A stretch of 64,000 nucleotides of DNA, from assembly GCA_038148895.1 (NCBI GenBank), contig JBBVGQ010000001.1; one strand, given 5' to 3'. This document shows positions 26,384-35,111 of this stretch, piece after piece (positions within the stretch are counted from its first letter, which is position 1; each line of letters begins with the position of its first letter). The notes beneath the pieces are model-generated. The model had not been told where the DNA came from, made no database searches, and saw only the letters and a list, made by a program, of their open reading frames with translations. The DNA comes from Tamlana sp038148895. Its GTDB lineage: Bacteria; Bacteroidota; Bacteroidia; Flavobacteriales; Flavobacteriaceae. The position numbers and the translations under genes were made by a program.

Positions 26384-29300
26384 ATGAAAAAACTATTACT
26401 TTTTAAAGTATTGTTGTTATGTGGATTCTTTTTTACAAATACTTCCTACGCACAGGACACCGATGGTGATGGTATTCCAGATTTCACGGATATTGATGAT
26501 GATAACGATGGTATTATAGATATCTATGAATGTTCAGCTGCTATTCAATTTAATAATGCTGCTGTTTTAACGGCTACAGATTTGAACGATGTACTCGTTG
26601 GTGAAAAGGTAATTTACTCCAACGCACTTTTGTTTCAAAACCAGTATTACGATCTTATACTTACAGTTACATCTATAAATGGTTCATTTCAGGTGGACTG
26701 TAACAACGAATTGCGTGTAAACGGTTTTGATGCCAGTCAAGACGAATACGTAACCTACTCTTTTGATTTAGTAGAAGCAGGAACAGCAACCCCTGGTGAC
26801 CCAACTGGTGTGCCTGCCATACTGTATGATATAATTTTGGAATCTAGAGATATTGATACAAAGAATGGCGATGATTTTACCGAAATAGCAGGGTTTAACC
26901 CATCAACGGTAACCTCCTCTGTTACCGGATATTTAAGTGCAACAACCAATTTGGAGCAAGCAGGATTTGTAAATGGAGGTGGGCCTTCAGGCTATACGGC
27001 ATACAGGTTGGACCCTACTTTGGTTGCACCAAATACGGATTGGGTTAATGAACCCGATGATGGTGGCACTCATGGTGATGACCCAGACTTCTATTTATAT
27101 ATGGAGTTCGACATTTTTTCGCATGTTGATTTGTTATATGGTGCAACAGGTACCGATACTAATACAGGAAACAGGATTACCAATTTTGGTGTAAGTTCTA
27201 AATGTGATATGGACAGTGATGGCATTTTAGATACCTTGGATATTGATAGTGACGACGACGGTATTCCAGATAATGTTGAAGCACAGCCAACTATTGGTTA
27301 TATTCCACCAAGTGGTTTAAGTGGTAGTATTACGGATGCCAATGGTAATGGATTGGATGATGTATATGAGTCTGCCATGGGTGGAACAGATTTGTTTAAT
27401 GTAGAAGATACAGATGGTGATAAATTAAAAGATTATTTAGATAGCGATACGGATAACGATGGAGTATTGGACATTGATGAAAATGGTCAGGCCAGCGTTT
27501 TAACAGGTGTTGATATAGATGGTGATGGATTGGATGATGTGTTCGATTCGGTATTGGCACAGCTTGATGTTAATGATGAAGTGTCAACTGGGGATGTTGC
27601 TGATTTGACGGCCTCTTTTGGCGATGCAGATTTTGATGCCACACTAGGAGGCGATTTAGATTATAGAGATATGTTTAATATCAATCCGCCATCATATGCA
27701 TCTATTGATTTTGATGGTGTAGACGACTATTTAAGTGGTGACCCATTGATACAGGGATTGGGCGAAGTAACCCTCATGGCATGGATTAAAATAGACCCAG
27801 CGGGTTCAACAGCGAGGAGTATTATAAGTGAAGATGTATCTTGTAAGTTATATGTAAAAAGTGGCAACAGGATTACTTTTGGTATCACCACCACATTGGG
27901 CTCTACCAGTAGTGTTTTGGAAGGAAACGCAATTAGTTACAATGAGTGGCACCATGTTACGGCCACTTATTCTGCAACAACTGGTACCCAGTCTATTTAT
28001 GTTGATGGGCAATTGGATGCAACATTAACTGATGCATCCCAAATCGGTCATACTATTTTGGCTGATGAAGATTTATGGAATGGCAATTTTGAAGTTGGAA
28101 GAATGTCAAGGGCAACACCTGCTCAGTATTTCAGTGGCGACATTGATGAGGTAAGGGTGTTCGATACCGTGTTGACGCAAGAACAAATACAACAGATGGT
28201 CTACCAAGAAATCGAGGAGAACTCTGGAAAAGTAAGGGGTAAAATCATTCCAAAGGATATAGAGGATTTGTCAACAAACGCCACAGTAGATTGGAGCAAT
28301 TTGATAGCCTATTATCCTATGACGGACATAAAAATGGGTAAAACCATGGATTATTCTGGTTATAATAGCTTTTTGTACATCAATTACATAACCACTATTC
28401 AAGACCAAACGGCCCCGATGCCCTACGTAACAGGTGCCAATGGATGTTGGTGCACTGAGGGTACTTGGTTGCACGGTGATGTTTGGGACATTGAAAATGC
28501 GGCAAACGTTAAAGATTGGAGCATTGTTAAGGTATCTCACGATATAGGTACAACGAAATCCCACACCAATCTAGGACTAATTATAGATTCAGGCGTGACC
28601 TTTGACGTTGACGACGACAATTTAATTGAGAACACCTGGTATTTGGAGCTTAATGGCACGTTGGATCTATTTGACGATTCCCAGTTGATACAAACGGTGA
28701 ACAGTGATTTGGTGACCTCGGCTAACGGAAAGATTTTGAGGAGACAAGAAGGAACAACTAGTCCTTATTGGTACAACTATTGGGCATCCCCGGTAGGGGC
28801 CACGGGAGCTACAGCTCTATCGGACAATAATGCCGCGAGCAACAACGCTAATAACAGCCCTTTCAGACTGAACATGCTTAAGGACGAGTCCGGTTTTGGC
28901 TGCCTGTTCACCTCGGCCTACACGGGCAACGGCAATATCAGTACTTACTGGCTTTACACGTTCATAAATGGGCTTACCTATTGGGATTGGGCAGCGATTG
29001 GTACTTCCACGGCACTAAGTCCAGGTGTGGGCTATACCCAAAAGGGAACAGGAAACCCTGGTACGGAACAGCAATATATATTTGAGGGCAAACCAAATAA
29101 CGGTACCATTTTGGTGAAGGTTACTGACAAGGGTGGGCCAGGTTCTGTGCCCAATGCATCTAAGACAGAATATCTGTTGGGCAATCCCTATGCATCGGCA
29201 TTGGACGTGCACCAATTTATTGATGATAACGTCGGTGTTATAGACGGTACTTTACAGCTATGGCAGCAATGGAGCGGCAGTTCGCATAACTTAAATGAGT

Positions 29301-30283
29301 ACAATGGTGGTTATGCCCAAGTAAATAAATTGGGTTCAACACGTGCCTATCAGTTTGTTGGTTTTTATGGAGCAAACAATGGTTCACAGGACGGCACGAT
29401 AGTGCCGACCAGATACCTTCCGGTAGGGCAGGGCTTTATTGCCGAGATTGTTGCCGACGGACAGGTTGAGTTCAACAACGGGCAGCGTGTTTTTATCAAG
29501 GAATCTGATGCCGATGGCACCTACAACAATGGTTCGGTGTTCTCCAAGGGGGCTAGTAGCAAATCGTCAAAGGCATCAACTGTAGGCAACGTGATGAAGA
29601 AAATGCGTTTGGAGTTCAGTTCAACTGCTGGGCCCAAGACCAGAAGGGAACTGTTGCTCGGGTTCAGTGATTACACCACGGATGCCTTTGATTATGGGTA
29701 CGACGCAAAATGTACCGAGAGCAACAACAACGATCTCAACTTGGCTTTGGATGGCAAGAACATGACCATGCAGGCATATTCGGCAATTACAGCAGATAAA
29801 GCAGTACCGCTCAACTTTAAGTCATCTGGCGACAACGCCTTTGAGATTAGGGCGACAGAATTGGAAAACATGGATGAGGGCCAGAAAATCTATTTGCGAG
29901 ACAACCTAACGGGAAGTTACTTCGACCTTACACAGGATGCGGCCTATGCGTTCAGTTCAGGTGCTGGAGTCTTTAACAACAGGTTCGAGATTGTGTTCCA
30001 GAGCGAGTCCCAACTATTGGGAACAGAGGAGACCATGGCGACCGAAAACTTCATCTATTACAAGAACAGTTCCAACACGTTCTATGCCAAAAAGTTGAAC
30101 GCTAAGGTGACCAGATTGGCACTGATGAACATGCGCGGACAGTCGGTGCTTGAGATGCAGGACGTTCAAACAGAGCAGTTGCAAAATGGTATACAGTTTG
30201 GTAATATGGCATCGGGCTCCTATGTGGTCTGTCTGAGAACTGAGGCCAATGAGGTGCTCACGAAAAAGATTATTGTGAATTAA
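26384..30283 (+). CDS. Giant T9SS-exported protein with thrombospondin type 3 repeats and LamG domain (copy 2)
   Basis: A 1299-residue protein: signal peptide (1-24); calcium-binding thrombospondin type 3 repeats right after it ('DTDGDGIPDFTDIDDDNDGI') and again at about 275-400 ('DMDSDGILDTLDIDSDDDG', 'DTDGDKLKDYLDSDTDNDG', 'DIDGDGLDDVFDS'); a LamG domain (about 440-615: 'DFDGVDDYLSGDPLIQG', 'YNEWHHVTATYSATTGTQSIYVDG'); then the same 600-residue C-terminal module and sorting domain as the 22160 gene ('GCWCTEGTWLHGDVWDIEN', 'EANEVLTKKIIVN'). The N-terminal third is unrelated to copy 1, so the pair shares a C-terminal chassis with swapped N-terminal parts. Probably surface-anchored, calcium-stabilised. 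Confidence 0.9.
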   Translation: MKKLLLFKVLLLCGFFFTNTSYAQDTDGDGIPDFTDIDDDNDGIIDIYECSAAIQFNNAAVLTATDLNDVLVGEKVIYSNALLFQNQYYDLILTVTSINGSFQVDCNNELRVNGFDASQDEYVTYSFDLVEAGTATPGDPTGVPAILYDIILESRDIDTKNGDDFTEIAGFNPSTVTSSVTGYLSATTNLEQAGFVNGGGPSGYTAYRLDPTLVAPNTDWVNEPDDGGTHGDDPDFYLYMEFDIFSHVDLLYGATGTDTNTGNRITNFGVSSKCDMDSDGILDTLDIDSDDDGIPDNVEAQPTIGYIPPSGLSGSITDANGNGLDDVYESAMGGTDLFNVEDTDGDKLKDYLDSDTDNDGVLDIDENGQASVLTGVDIDGDGLDDVFDSVLAQLDVNDEVSTGDVADLTASFGDADFDATLGGDLDYRDMFNINPPSYASIDFDGVDDYLSGDPLIQGLGEVTLMAWIKIDPAGSTARSIISEDVSCKLYVKSGNRITFGITTTLGSTSSVLEGNAISYNEWHHVTATYSATTGTQSIYVDGQLDATLTDASQIGHTILADEDLWNGNFEVGRMSRATPAQYFSGDIDEVRVFDTVLTQEQIQQMVYQEIEENSGKVRGKIIPKDIEDLSTNATVDWSNLIAYYPMTDIKMGKTMDYSGYNSFLYINYITTIQDQTAPMPYVTGANGCWCTEGTWLHGDVWDIENAANVKDWSIVKVSHDIGTTKSHTNLGLIIDSGVTFDVDDDNLIENTWYLELNGTLDLFDDSQLIQTVNSDLVTSANGKILRRQEGTTSPYWYNYWASPVGATGATALSDNNAASNNANNSPFRLNMLKDESGFGCLFTSAYTGNGNISTYWLYTFINGLTYWDWAAIGTSTALSPGVGYTQKGTGNPGTEQQYIFEGKPNNGTILVKVTDKGGPGSVPNASKTEYLLGNPYASALDVHQFIDDNVGVIDGTLQLWQQWSGSSHNLNEYNGGYAQVNKLGSTRAYQFVGFYGANNGSQDGTIVPTRYLPVGQGFIAEIVADGQVEFNNGQRVFIKESDADGTYNNGSVFSKGASSKSSKASTVGNVMKKMRLEFSSTAGPKTRRELLLGFSDYTTDAFDYGYDAKCTESNNNDLNLALDGKNMTMQAYSAITADKAVPLNFKSSGDNAFEIRATELENMDEGQKIYLRDNLTGSYFDLTQDAAYAFSSGAGVFNNRFEIVFQSESQLLGTEETMATENFIYYKNSSNTFYAKKLNAKVTRLALMNMRGQSVLEMQDVQTEQLQNGIQFGNMASGSYVVCLRTEANEVLTKKIIVN

Positions 30284-30356
30284 ATAATTTCATATAGATT
30301 ATTTGAGTTAGTCGAAAAAAGCCAAAATAATTGTTTTGGCTTTTTTTATCTATTGG
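30284..30356 (+). repeat. 3'-flank direct repeat, copy 2
   Basis: Nearly identical to 25775-25855. The two differ in the terminator loop (CAATCG against TAATTG), while the stem is kept. Confidence 0.85.
30315..30347 (+). terminator. Terminator of T9SS gene copy 2
   Basis: AAAAAAGCCAAAAT, loop AATT, GTTTTGGCTTTTTTT, the twin of the terminator at 25806-25838 with a G-T pair at the loop end. Confidence 0.88.
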
Positions 30357-30498
30357 GGGCAACGATTTAAGGATAAATTCTTAAATTCGCGGACTTAAAA
30401 GATTTACCATTAAATGAGTGTTAAAACTTTGGTTTAGTGATAATTGTATTTATTGAGTCATTAACTAAAAAGTTTACATCTGTCCATTTTAATAAAAT

Positions 30499-33400
30499 AT
30501 GAATCATCAGATGAAATTTCCTGAATATAAAGGACTTGACTTACCAAAAGTAGCAGAAGAAATTCTAAACTATTGGCAAGAAAATAACATATTTGAAAAA
30601 AGTGTATCTACAAAAGAAGGCAATGAAACATTTGTGTTTTTTGAAGGGCCTCCATCTGCAAATGGTCTACCGGGAATACACCATGTTATGGCTCGTGCTA
30701 TCAAAGATATTTTCTGTAGATACAAAACACAAAAAGGATATCAAGTAAAACGAAAAGCAGGCTGGGATACTCATGGATTGCCAATTGAGTTGGGAGTTGA
30801 AAAAGAATTGGGCATTACAAAAGAGGATATAGGTAAAACCATTTCTGTTGAAGATTATAATGCGGCCTGCCGTAAAGCAGTAATGCGCTATACAGATATT
30901 TGGAACGATTTGACGCAAAAAATGGGTTATTGGGTAGATATGGACGACCCATATATTACCTATGAGCCTAAATATATGGAATCGGTTTGGTGGTTGCTTA
31001 AGCAAATTTACACCAAGAATTTGTTGTATAAAGGTTATACCATTCAGCCCTATTCGCCAAAAGCGGGAACTGGATTGAGTTCACATGAGTTAAACCAACC
31101 AGGTACTTATCAAGATGTAACAGACACAACTATTGTTGCCCAATTTAAAGCTATTGAAAAAACGCTTCCGGATTTTTTGCAGAATGAAGGCGATATTTAT
31201 TTCTTAGCCTGGACGACAACTCCTTGGACCTTACCGAGTAACACCGCATTAACTGTTGGTCCAAAAATTGACTATGTGTTGGTTGAAACTTACAACCAAT
31301 ACACGTTTGAGCCTATAAATGTGGTATTGGCTAAAAAATTGGTAAACTATCAATTCTCTGGAAAGTTTAATAGGGTTGAAGACAAATCAGATTTATTAGC
31401 GTACAAAGCTGGTGATAAAAAAATACCATATTACGTTGTAAAAGAATTTTCAGGTAAAGATTTAGTTGGGATTACCTATGAGCAATTATTGCCATACGCT
31501 TTACCTAACGACAATCCAGAAAATGCATTTAGAGTTATTTCTGGAGACTTTGTAACTACAGAAGACGGTACTGGAATTGTTCACACAGCGCCTACTTTTG
31601 GTGCCGATGATGCCTTGGTGGCTAAACAAGCAATACCTGAAGTGCCACCAATGTTGGTAAAAGATGAGAATGGAAACTTGGTTCCTCTTGTAGATTTGCA
31701 GGGACGTTTTCGTCCAGAAATGGGTGAATATGCTGGCAAATATGTGAAGAACGAATATTATAACGAAGGTGAAGCACCGGAACGTTCGGTTGATGTTGAA
31801 CTTGCCATTCAATTAAAAGAAGAAAACAAAGCCTTTAAGGTTGAAAAATATAAACACAGCTATCCTAACTGTTGGCGTACAGATAAACCGATCTTATACT
31901 ATCCTTTAGACTCTTGGTTTATTAAAGTGACCGACATTAAAGATAGAATGTTCGAGCTTAACGAAACCATCAATTGGAAGCCAAAAGCAACAGGAACAGG
32001 GCGTTTTGGTAATTGGTTGGCCAATGCTAACGATTGGAATTTATCGCGTTCGCGTTATTGGGGTATTCCGTTACCAATTTGGAGAGCTGAAGATGGTAAA
32101 GAGGAAATTTGTATCGGTTCTATTGAAGAATTAAAAGCCGAAATGCAACGCGCTGTTGAAGTAGGTTTCATGAAGGCAGATATCTTCAACGATTTTGAAG
32201 CTGGAAACAATTCCGAAGAAAACTATGCTAAAATCGATTTGCATAAAAACATTGTAGATGAAATTGTTTTGGTGTCCGCTTCAGGTCAAAAAATGTTCCG
32301 CGAAAGCGATTTAATTGATGTTTGGTTCGATTCGGGTTCTATGCCTTATGCACAGTGGCATTACCCATTTGAAAATAAAGATTTAATCGATAAAGGAACT
32401 ACGTTTCCGGCAGATTTTATCGCAGAAGGTGTGGACCAAACTCGTGGTTGGTTTTATACGCTTCACGCTATAGGCACTATGGTTTTTGATTCTGTTGCCT
32501 ATAAAAACGTGGTATCCAATGGGCTTGTATTGGATAAAAACGGACAAAAAATGTCTAAACGTTTGGGCAATGCTGTAGATCCTTTTGAAACTTTGGGGAA
32601 CTATGGTGCAGATGCAACACGTTGGTACATGATAAGCAATGCCAATCCGTGGGATAATCTAAAGTTCGATTTGGATGGTGTTGAAGAGGTAAAACGTAAG
32701 TTCTTCGGAACACTTTACAATACGTACTCGTTCTTTCAGCTGTATGCCAACCTTGATAATTTCAACTATAGCGAGCCCGACATTGCTATAAATGAAAGAC
32801 CAGAAATAGACCGTTGGATACTTTCAGAATTAAATACTTTAATCAAAAAAGTGGATGCTTTTTATGCCGATTATGAACCAACAAAAGCGGCAAGAGCCAT
32901 TTCAGATTTTACCCAAGATTATTTAAGTAACTGGTTTGTGCGTTTAAGTAGAAGACGTTACTGGAAAGGCGATTACCAACAAGATAAAATTTCGGCTTAC
33001 CAAACACTTTATCAGTGTATGGAGACTATTGCAAAGTTGGGAGCGCCAATTGCACCGTTCTTTATGGACAGGTTGTATTTGGATTTAAATAGTGTTACCA
33101 AAAAGGAAAATTTTGAAAGTGTGCATTTAGCCGATTTCCCTGTGTACAACGAAGCGATTGTTGATAAGCCTTTAGAACGTAAAATGGAAAGCGCCCAAAC
33201 AATATCATCATTGGTATTATCGTTAAGAGCTAAAGAGAAGATTAAAGTACGCCAACCACTTCAAAAAATAATGATTCCGGTTTCCAGTACCCAGCAAAAG
33301 GAGGAAATTGCTGCAGTTTCAAACTTGATTAAACATGAGGTTAACGTTAAGGAAATTGAACTTTTGGAAGATGCCTCAGATATATTGGTAAAACAGATAA

Positions 33401-33909
33401 AACCAAACTTTAAAACTCTTGGTCCGCGTTTTGGAAAAGACATGAAAGCTATTGCTAGTGCAGTAATTAACTTTTCGGCGGAAGATATTAACAAAATAGA
33501 ACAAAACGGTGCTTTGGATATTGATGTTAATGGAAAAAATATATCTTTATCCTTGGATGATGTAGAAATAACATCACAAGATATTGAAGGGTGGTTGGTT
33601 GCCAATGAGGGAACTTTAACGGTTGCTTTAGATGTAACAATTACAGATGAATTACGCAGAGAGGGTATTGCGAGAGAATTGATTAACCGCATTCAAAATT
33701 TACGTAAAGACTCAGGCTTCGAGGTTACAGATAAAATTGATGTAACCCTTCAAAAAGACGAGCAGGTTGTAAATGCCGTTGGAGCAAATATGACTTATAT
33801 TAAATCGGAAACGTTAGCGAACGAACTTGAAATTATAGATAAATTAGACAATGGTATAGAAATTGCCTTTGATGATGTAAATACCAAATTGTTTATACAA
33901 AAACATTAA
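30499..33909 (+). CDS. ileS: Isoleucyl-tRNA synthetase, IleRS2-like
   Basis: Charges tRNA-Ile; class Ia synthetase of 1136 residues. The HIGH motif is 'PPSANGLPGIHH' (about 51-62), KMSKS is 'QKMSKRLGN' (about 690), and the editing domain lies between ('TEDGTGIVHTAPTFGADD'). It is about 200 residues longer than E. coli IleRS, its C terminus has no zinc-binding cysteines, and 'PNFKTLGPRFGKDMKAI' is present; together these place it in the eukaryote-like type 2 group. First gene of the ileS-dksA-lspA block, 4 bases before the next ORF. Confidence 0.97.
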   Translation: MNHQMKFPEYKGLDLPKVAEEILNYWQENNIFEKSVSTKEGNETFVFFEGPPSANGLPGIHHVMARAIKDIFCRYKTQKGYQVKRKAGWDTHGLPIELGVEKELGITKEDIGKTISVEDYNAACRKAVMRYTDIWNDLTQKMGYWVDMDDPYITYEPKYMESVWWLLKQIYTKNLLYKGYTIQPYSPKAGTGLSSHELNQPGTYQDVTDTTIVAQFKAIEKTLPDFLQNEGDIYFLAWTTTPWTLPSNTALTVGPKIDYVLVETYNQYTFEPINVVLAKKLVNYQFSGKFNRVEDKSDLLAYKAGDKKIPYYVVKEFSGKDLVGITYEQLLPYALPNDNPENAFRVISGDFVTTEDGTGIVHTAPTFGADDALVAKQAIPEVPPMLVKDENGNLVPLVDLQGRFRPEMGEYAGKYVKNEYYNEGEAPERSVDVELAIQLKEENKAFKVEKYKHSYPNCWRTDKPILYYPLDSWFIKVTDIKDRMFELNETINWKPKATGTGRFGNWLANANDWNLSRSRYWGIPLPIWRAEDGKEEICIGSIEELKAEMQRAVEVGFMKADIFNDFEAGNNSEENYAKIDLHKNIVDEIVLVSASGQKMFRESDLIDVWFDSGSMPYAQWHYPFENKDLIDKGTTFPADFIAEGVDQTRGWFYTLHAIGTMVFDSVAYKNVVSNGLVLDKNGQKMSKRLGNAVDPFETLGNYGADATRWYMISNANPWDNLKFDLDGVEEVKRKFFGTLYNTYSFFQLYANLDNFNYSEPDIAINERPEIDRWILSELNTLIKKVDAFYADYEPTKAARAISDFTQDYLSNWFVRLSRRRYWKGDYQQDKISAYQTLYQCMETIAKLGAPIAPFFMDRLYLDLNSVTKKENFESVHLADFPVYNEAIVDKPLERKMESAQTISSLVLSLRAKEKIKVRQPLQKIMIPVSSTQQKEEIAAVSNLIKHEVNVKEIELLEDASDILVKQIKPNFKTLGPRFGKDMKAIASAVINFSAEDINKIEQNGALDIDVNGKNISLSLDDVEITSQDIEGWLVANEGTLTVALDVTITDELRREGIARELINRIQNLRKDSGFEVTDKIDVTLQKDEQVVNAVGANMTYIKSETLANELEIIDKLDNGIEIAFDDVNTKLFIQKH

Positions 33910-33913
33910 GAAC

Positions 33914-34291
33914 ATGGGAGATACCGCAAGATATTCAGATAAAGATTTAGCCGAATTCAAAGAGCTAATCAAAGAAAAAATACAAAAAGCACAGCACGAT
34001 TTGGAGCTTATAAAGAGTGCTTACATGAACGACCATAATAATGGCACTGATGATACATCGCCGACCTTTAAAGCTTTTGATGAGGGTAGCGAGGTTATGA
34101 GTAAAGAATCTAATTCTGCTTTGGCTATTCGTCAAGAAAAGTTTATTCGTGATTTAAAAAATGCGTTAATTAGAATAGAAAACAAAACCTATGGTGTGTG
34201 CCGTGTTACAGGGAAGCTTATTAATAAAGAACGTTTAAAGCTTGTACCACATGCTACGTTGAGCATTGAAGCCAAAAACATGCAGCAATAG
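33914..34291 (+). CDS. DksA/TraR-family protein with degenerate zinc finger
   Basis: A 125-residue coiled-coil protein of the DksA/TraR family, which binds the RNA polymerase secondary channel and works with ppGpp. The C-terminal finger reads 'YGVCRVTGKLINKERLKLVPHATLSIEAK': only the first of four expected Cys remains, the others being Thr, Pro-His and Ala-type residues. This is common in Bacteroidota copies. An acidic coiled-coil tip is likely at 'NNGTDDTSPTFKAFDEGSE'. It lies between ileS and lspA, a conserved order in the phylum; a terminator follows. Confidence 0.9.
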   Translation: MGDTARYSDKDLAEFKELIKEKIQKAQHDLELIKSAYMNDHNNGTDDTSPTFKAFDEGSEVMSKESNSALAIRQEKFIRDLKNALIRIENKTYGVCRVTGKLINKERLKLVPHATLSIEAKNMQQ

Positions 34292-34313
34292 GGCTAAAAA
34301 AATTAATAAATTT

Positions 34314-34343
34314 AAAACGTCTCGGTTTAAACGGGGCGTTTTT
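34314..34343 (+). terminator. Terminator after the DksA-like gene
   Basis: AACGTCTCG pairs with CGGGGCGTT (two G-T pairs) around GTTTAAA, preceded by A's and followed by TTTTTC. It partly separates lspA from ileS-dksA. Confidence 0.78.
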
Positions 34344-34395
34344 CATTTAAATGCAATTAGTTATTCCTGATTAAACGGGAATTTATACTTTAATA

Positions 34396-35019
34396 ATGTC
34401 TCTAAAAAAATCTATCATACTAATCGTTATTATTTTACTTATAGACCAAATAAGTAAAATATACATCAAAACTCATTTTACACTACATGAAAGTGTTGAT
34501 GTTTTTGATTGGTTTAAAATATACTTTATTGAAAATGATGGTATGGCTTGGGGTACTAAAATCAGTGATTTTATTTCGGTTGTATCGGATAGAACAGCCA
34601 AAGTTGCACTAACGTTATTTAGAATTGTGGCGATATTTGGTATCGGGTATTGGCTATACGATGCTACAAAAAAGAAGAGTTCCCGTGTATTAATTTTAGC
34701 TATAGCGTTGATATTTTCTGGGGCTTTAGGAAATATTATCGATTCCGTATTTTATGGTGTTCTATTCGATGATAGTATAAGTCAAGTTGCTACATTTTTG
34801 CCGGAATCCGGTGGTTATGATTCGCTTTTGCATGGGCGTGTTGTGGATATGCTGTACTTTCCTTTATTTGAGGTTGACTTACCTAAATGGTTTCCGCTTT
34901 ACGGAGGTAAACGCTTCAACTTTTTTGAACCCGTTTTTAACGTTGCCGATGTAGCCATAAGTACGGGTTTTATCATGCTTATCGTGTTTAATAAAAAGGC
35001 ATTTTCAAAAAGAGGATAG
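34396..35019 (+). CDS. lspA: Lipoprotein signal peptidase (signal peptidase II)
   Basis: An inner-membrane aspartyl protease that cuts the signal peptide of prolipoproteins ahead of the lipidated Cys. Four hydrophobic segments; 'LLIDQISKIYIKT' is the first conserved block, 'ENDGMAWG' the second, 'SGALGNIIDSV' holds one catalytic Asp and 'FNVADVAIS' the other. At 207 residues it is longer than E. coli LspA (164) because of a loop between the last two segments, a usual trait of flavobacterial enzymes. It serves the lipoproteins elsewhere in this window. Confidence 0.96.
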   Translation: MSLKKSIILIVIILLIDQISKIYIKTHFTLHESVDVFDWFKIYFIENDGMAWGTKISDFISVVSDRTAKVALTLFRIVAIFGIGYWLYDATKKKSSRVLILAIALIFSGALGNIIDSVFYGVLFDDSISQVATFLPESGGYDSLLHGRVVDMLYFPLFEVDLPKWFPLYGGKRFNFFEPVFNVADVAISTGFIMLIVFNKKAFSKRG

Positions 35020-35111
35020 TTGAAAATAAGTACAGCTTTGTAATTACTACTTCAAAAGTATTTGGTAATTTTAGCTTTGAAAGAAAACCTAGTTTAATCG
35101 CTCTCAATTAA

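Noticed and set aside
26450..27560. GATGGTGATG-type short DNA repeats
   Set aside because: They are explained by Asp-rich thrombospondin type 3 coding repeats in the T9SS protein.
22160..30283. Tandem near-identical stretches taken as a composite transposon
   Set aside because: No transposase, terminal inverted repeats or target-site duplication were seen; a tandem gene duplication is enough.
33261..33692. 143-codon minus-strand frame within ileS
   Set aside because: Antisense shadow; the ileS frame is plainly conserved through this stretch.
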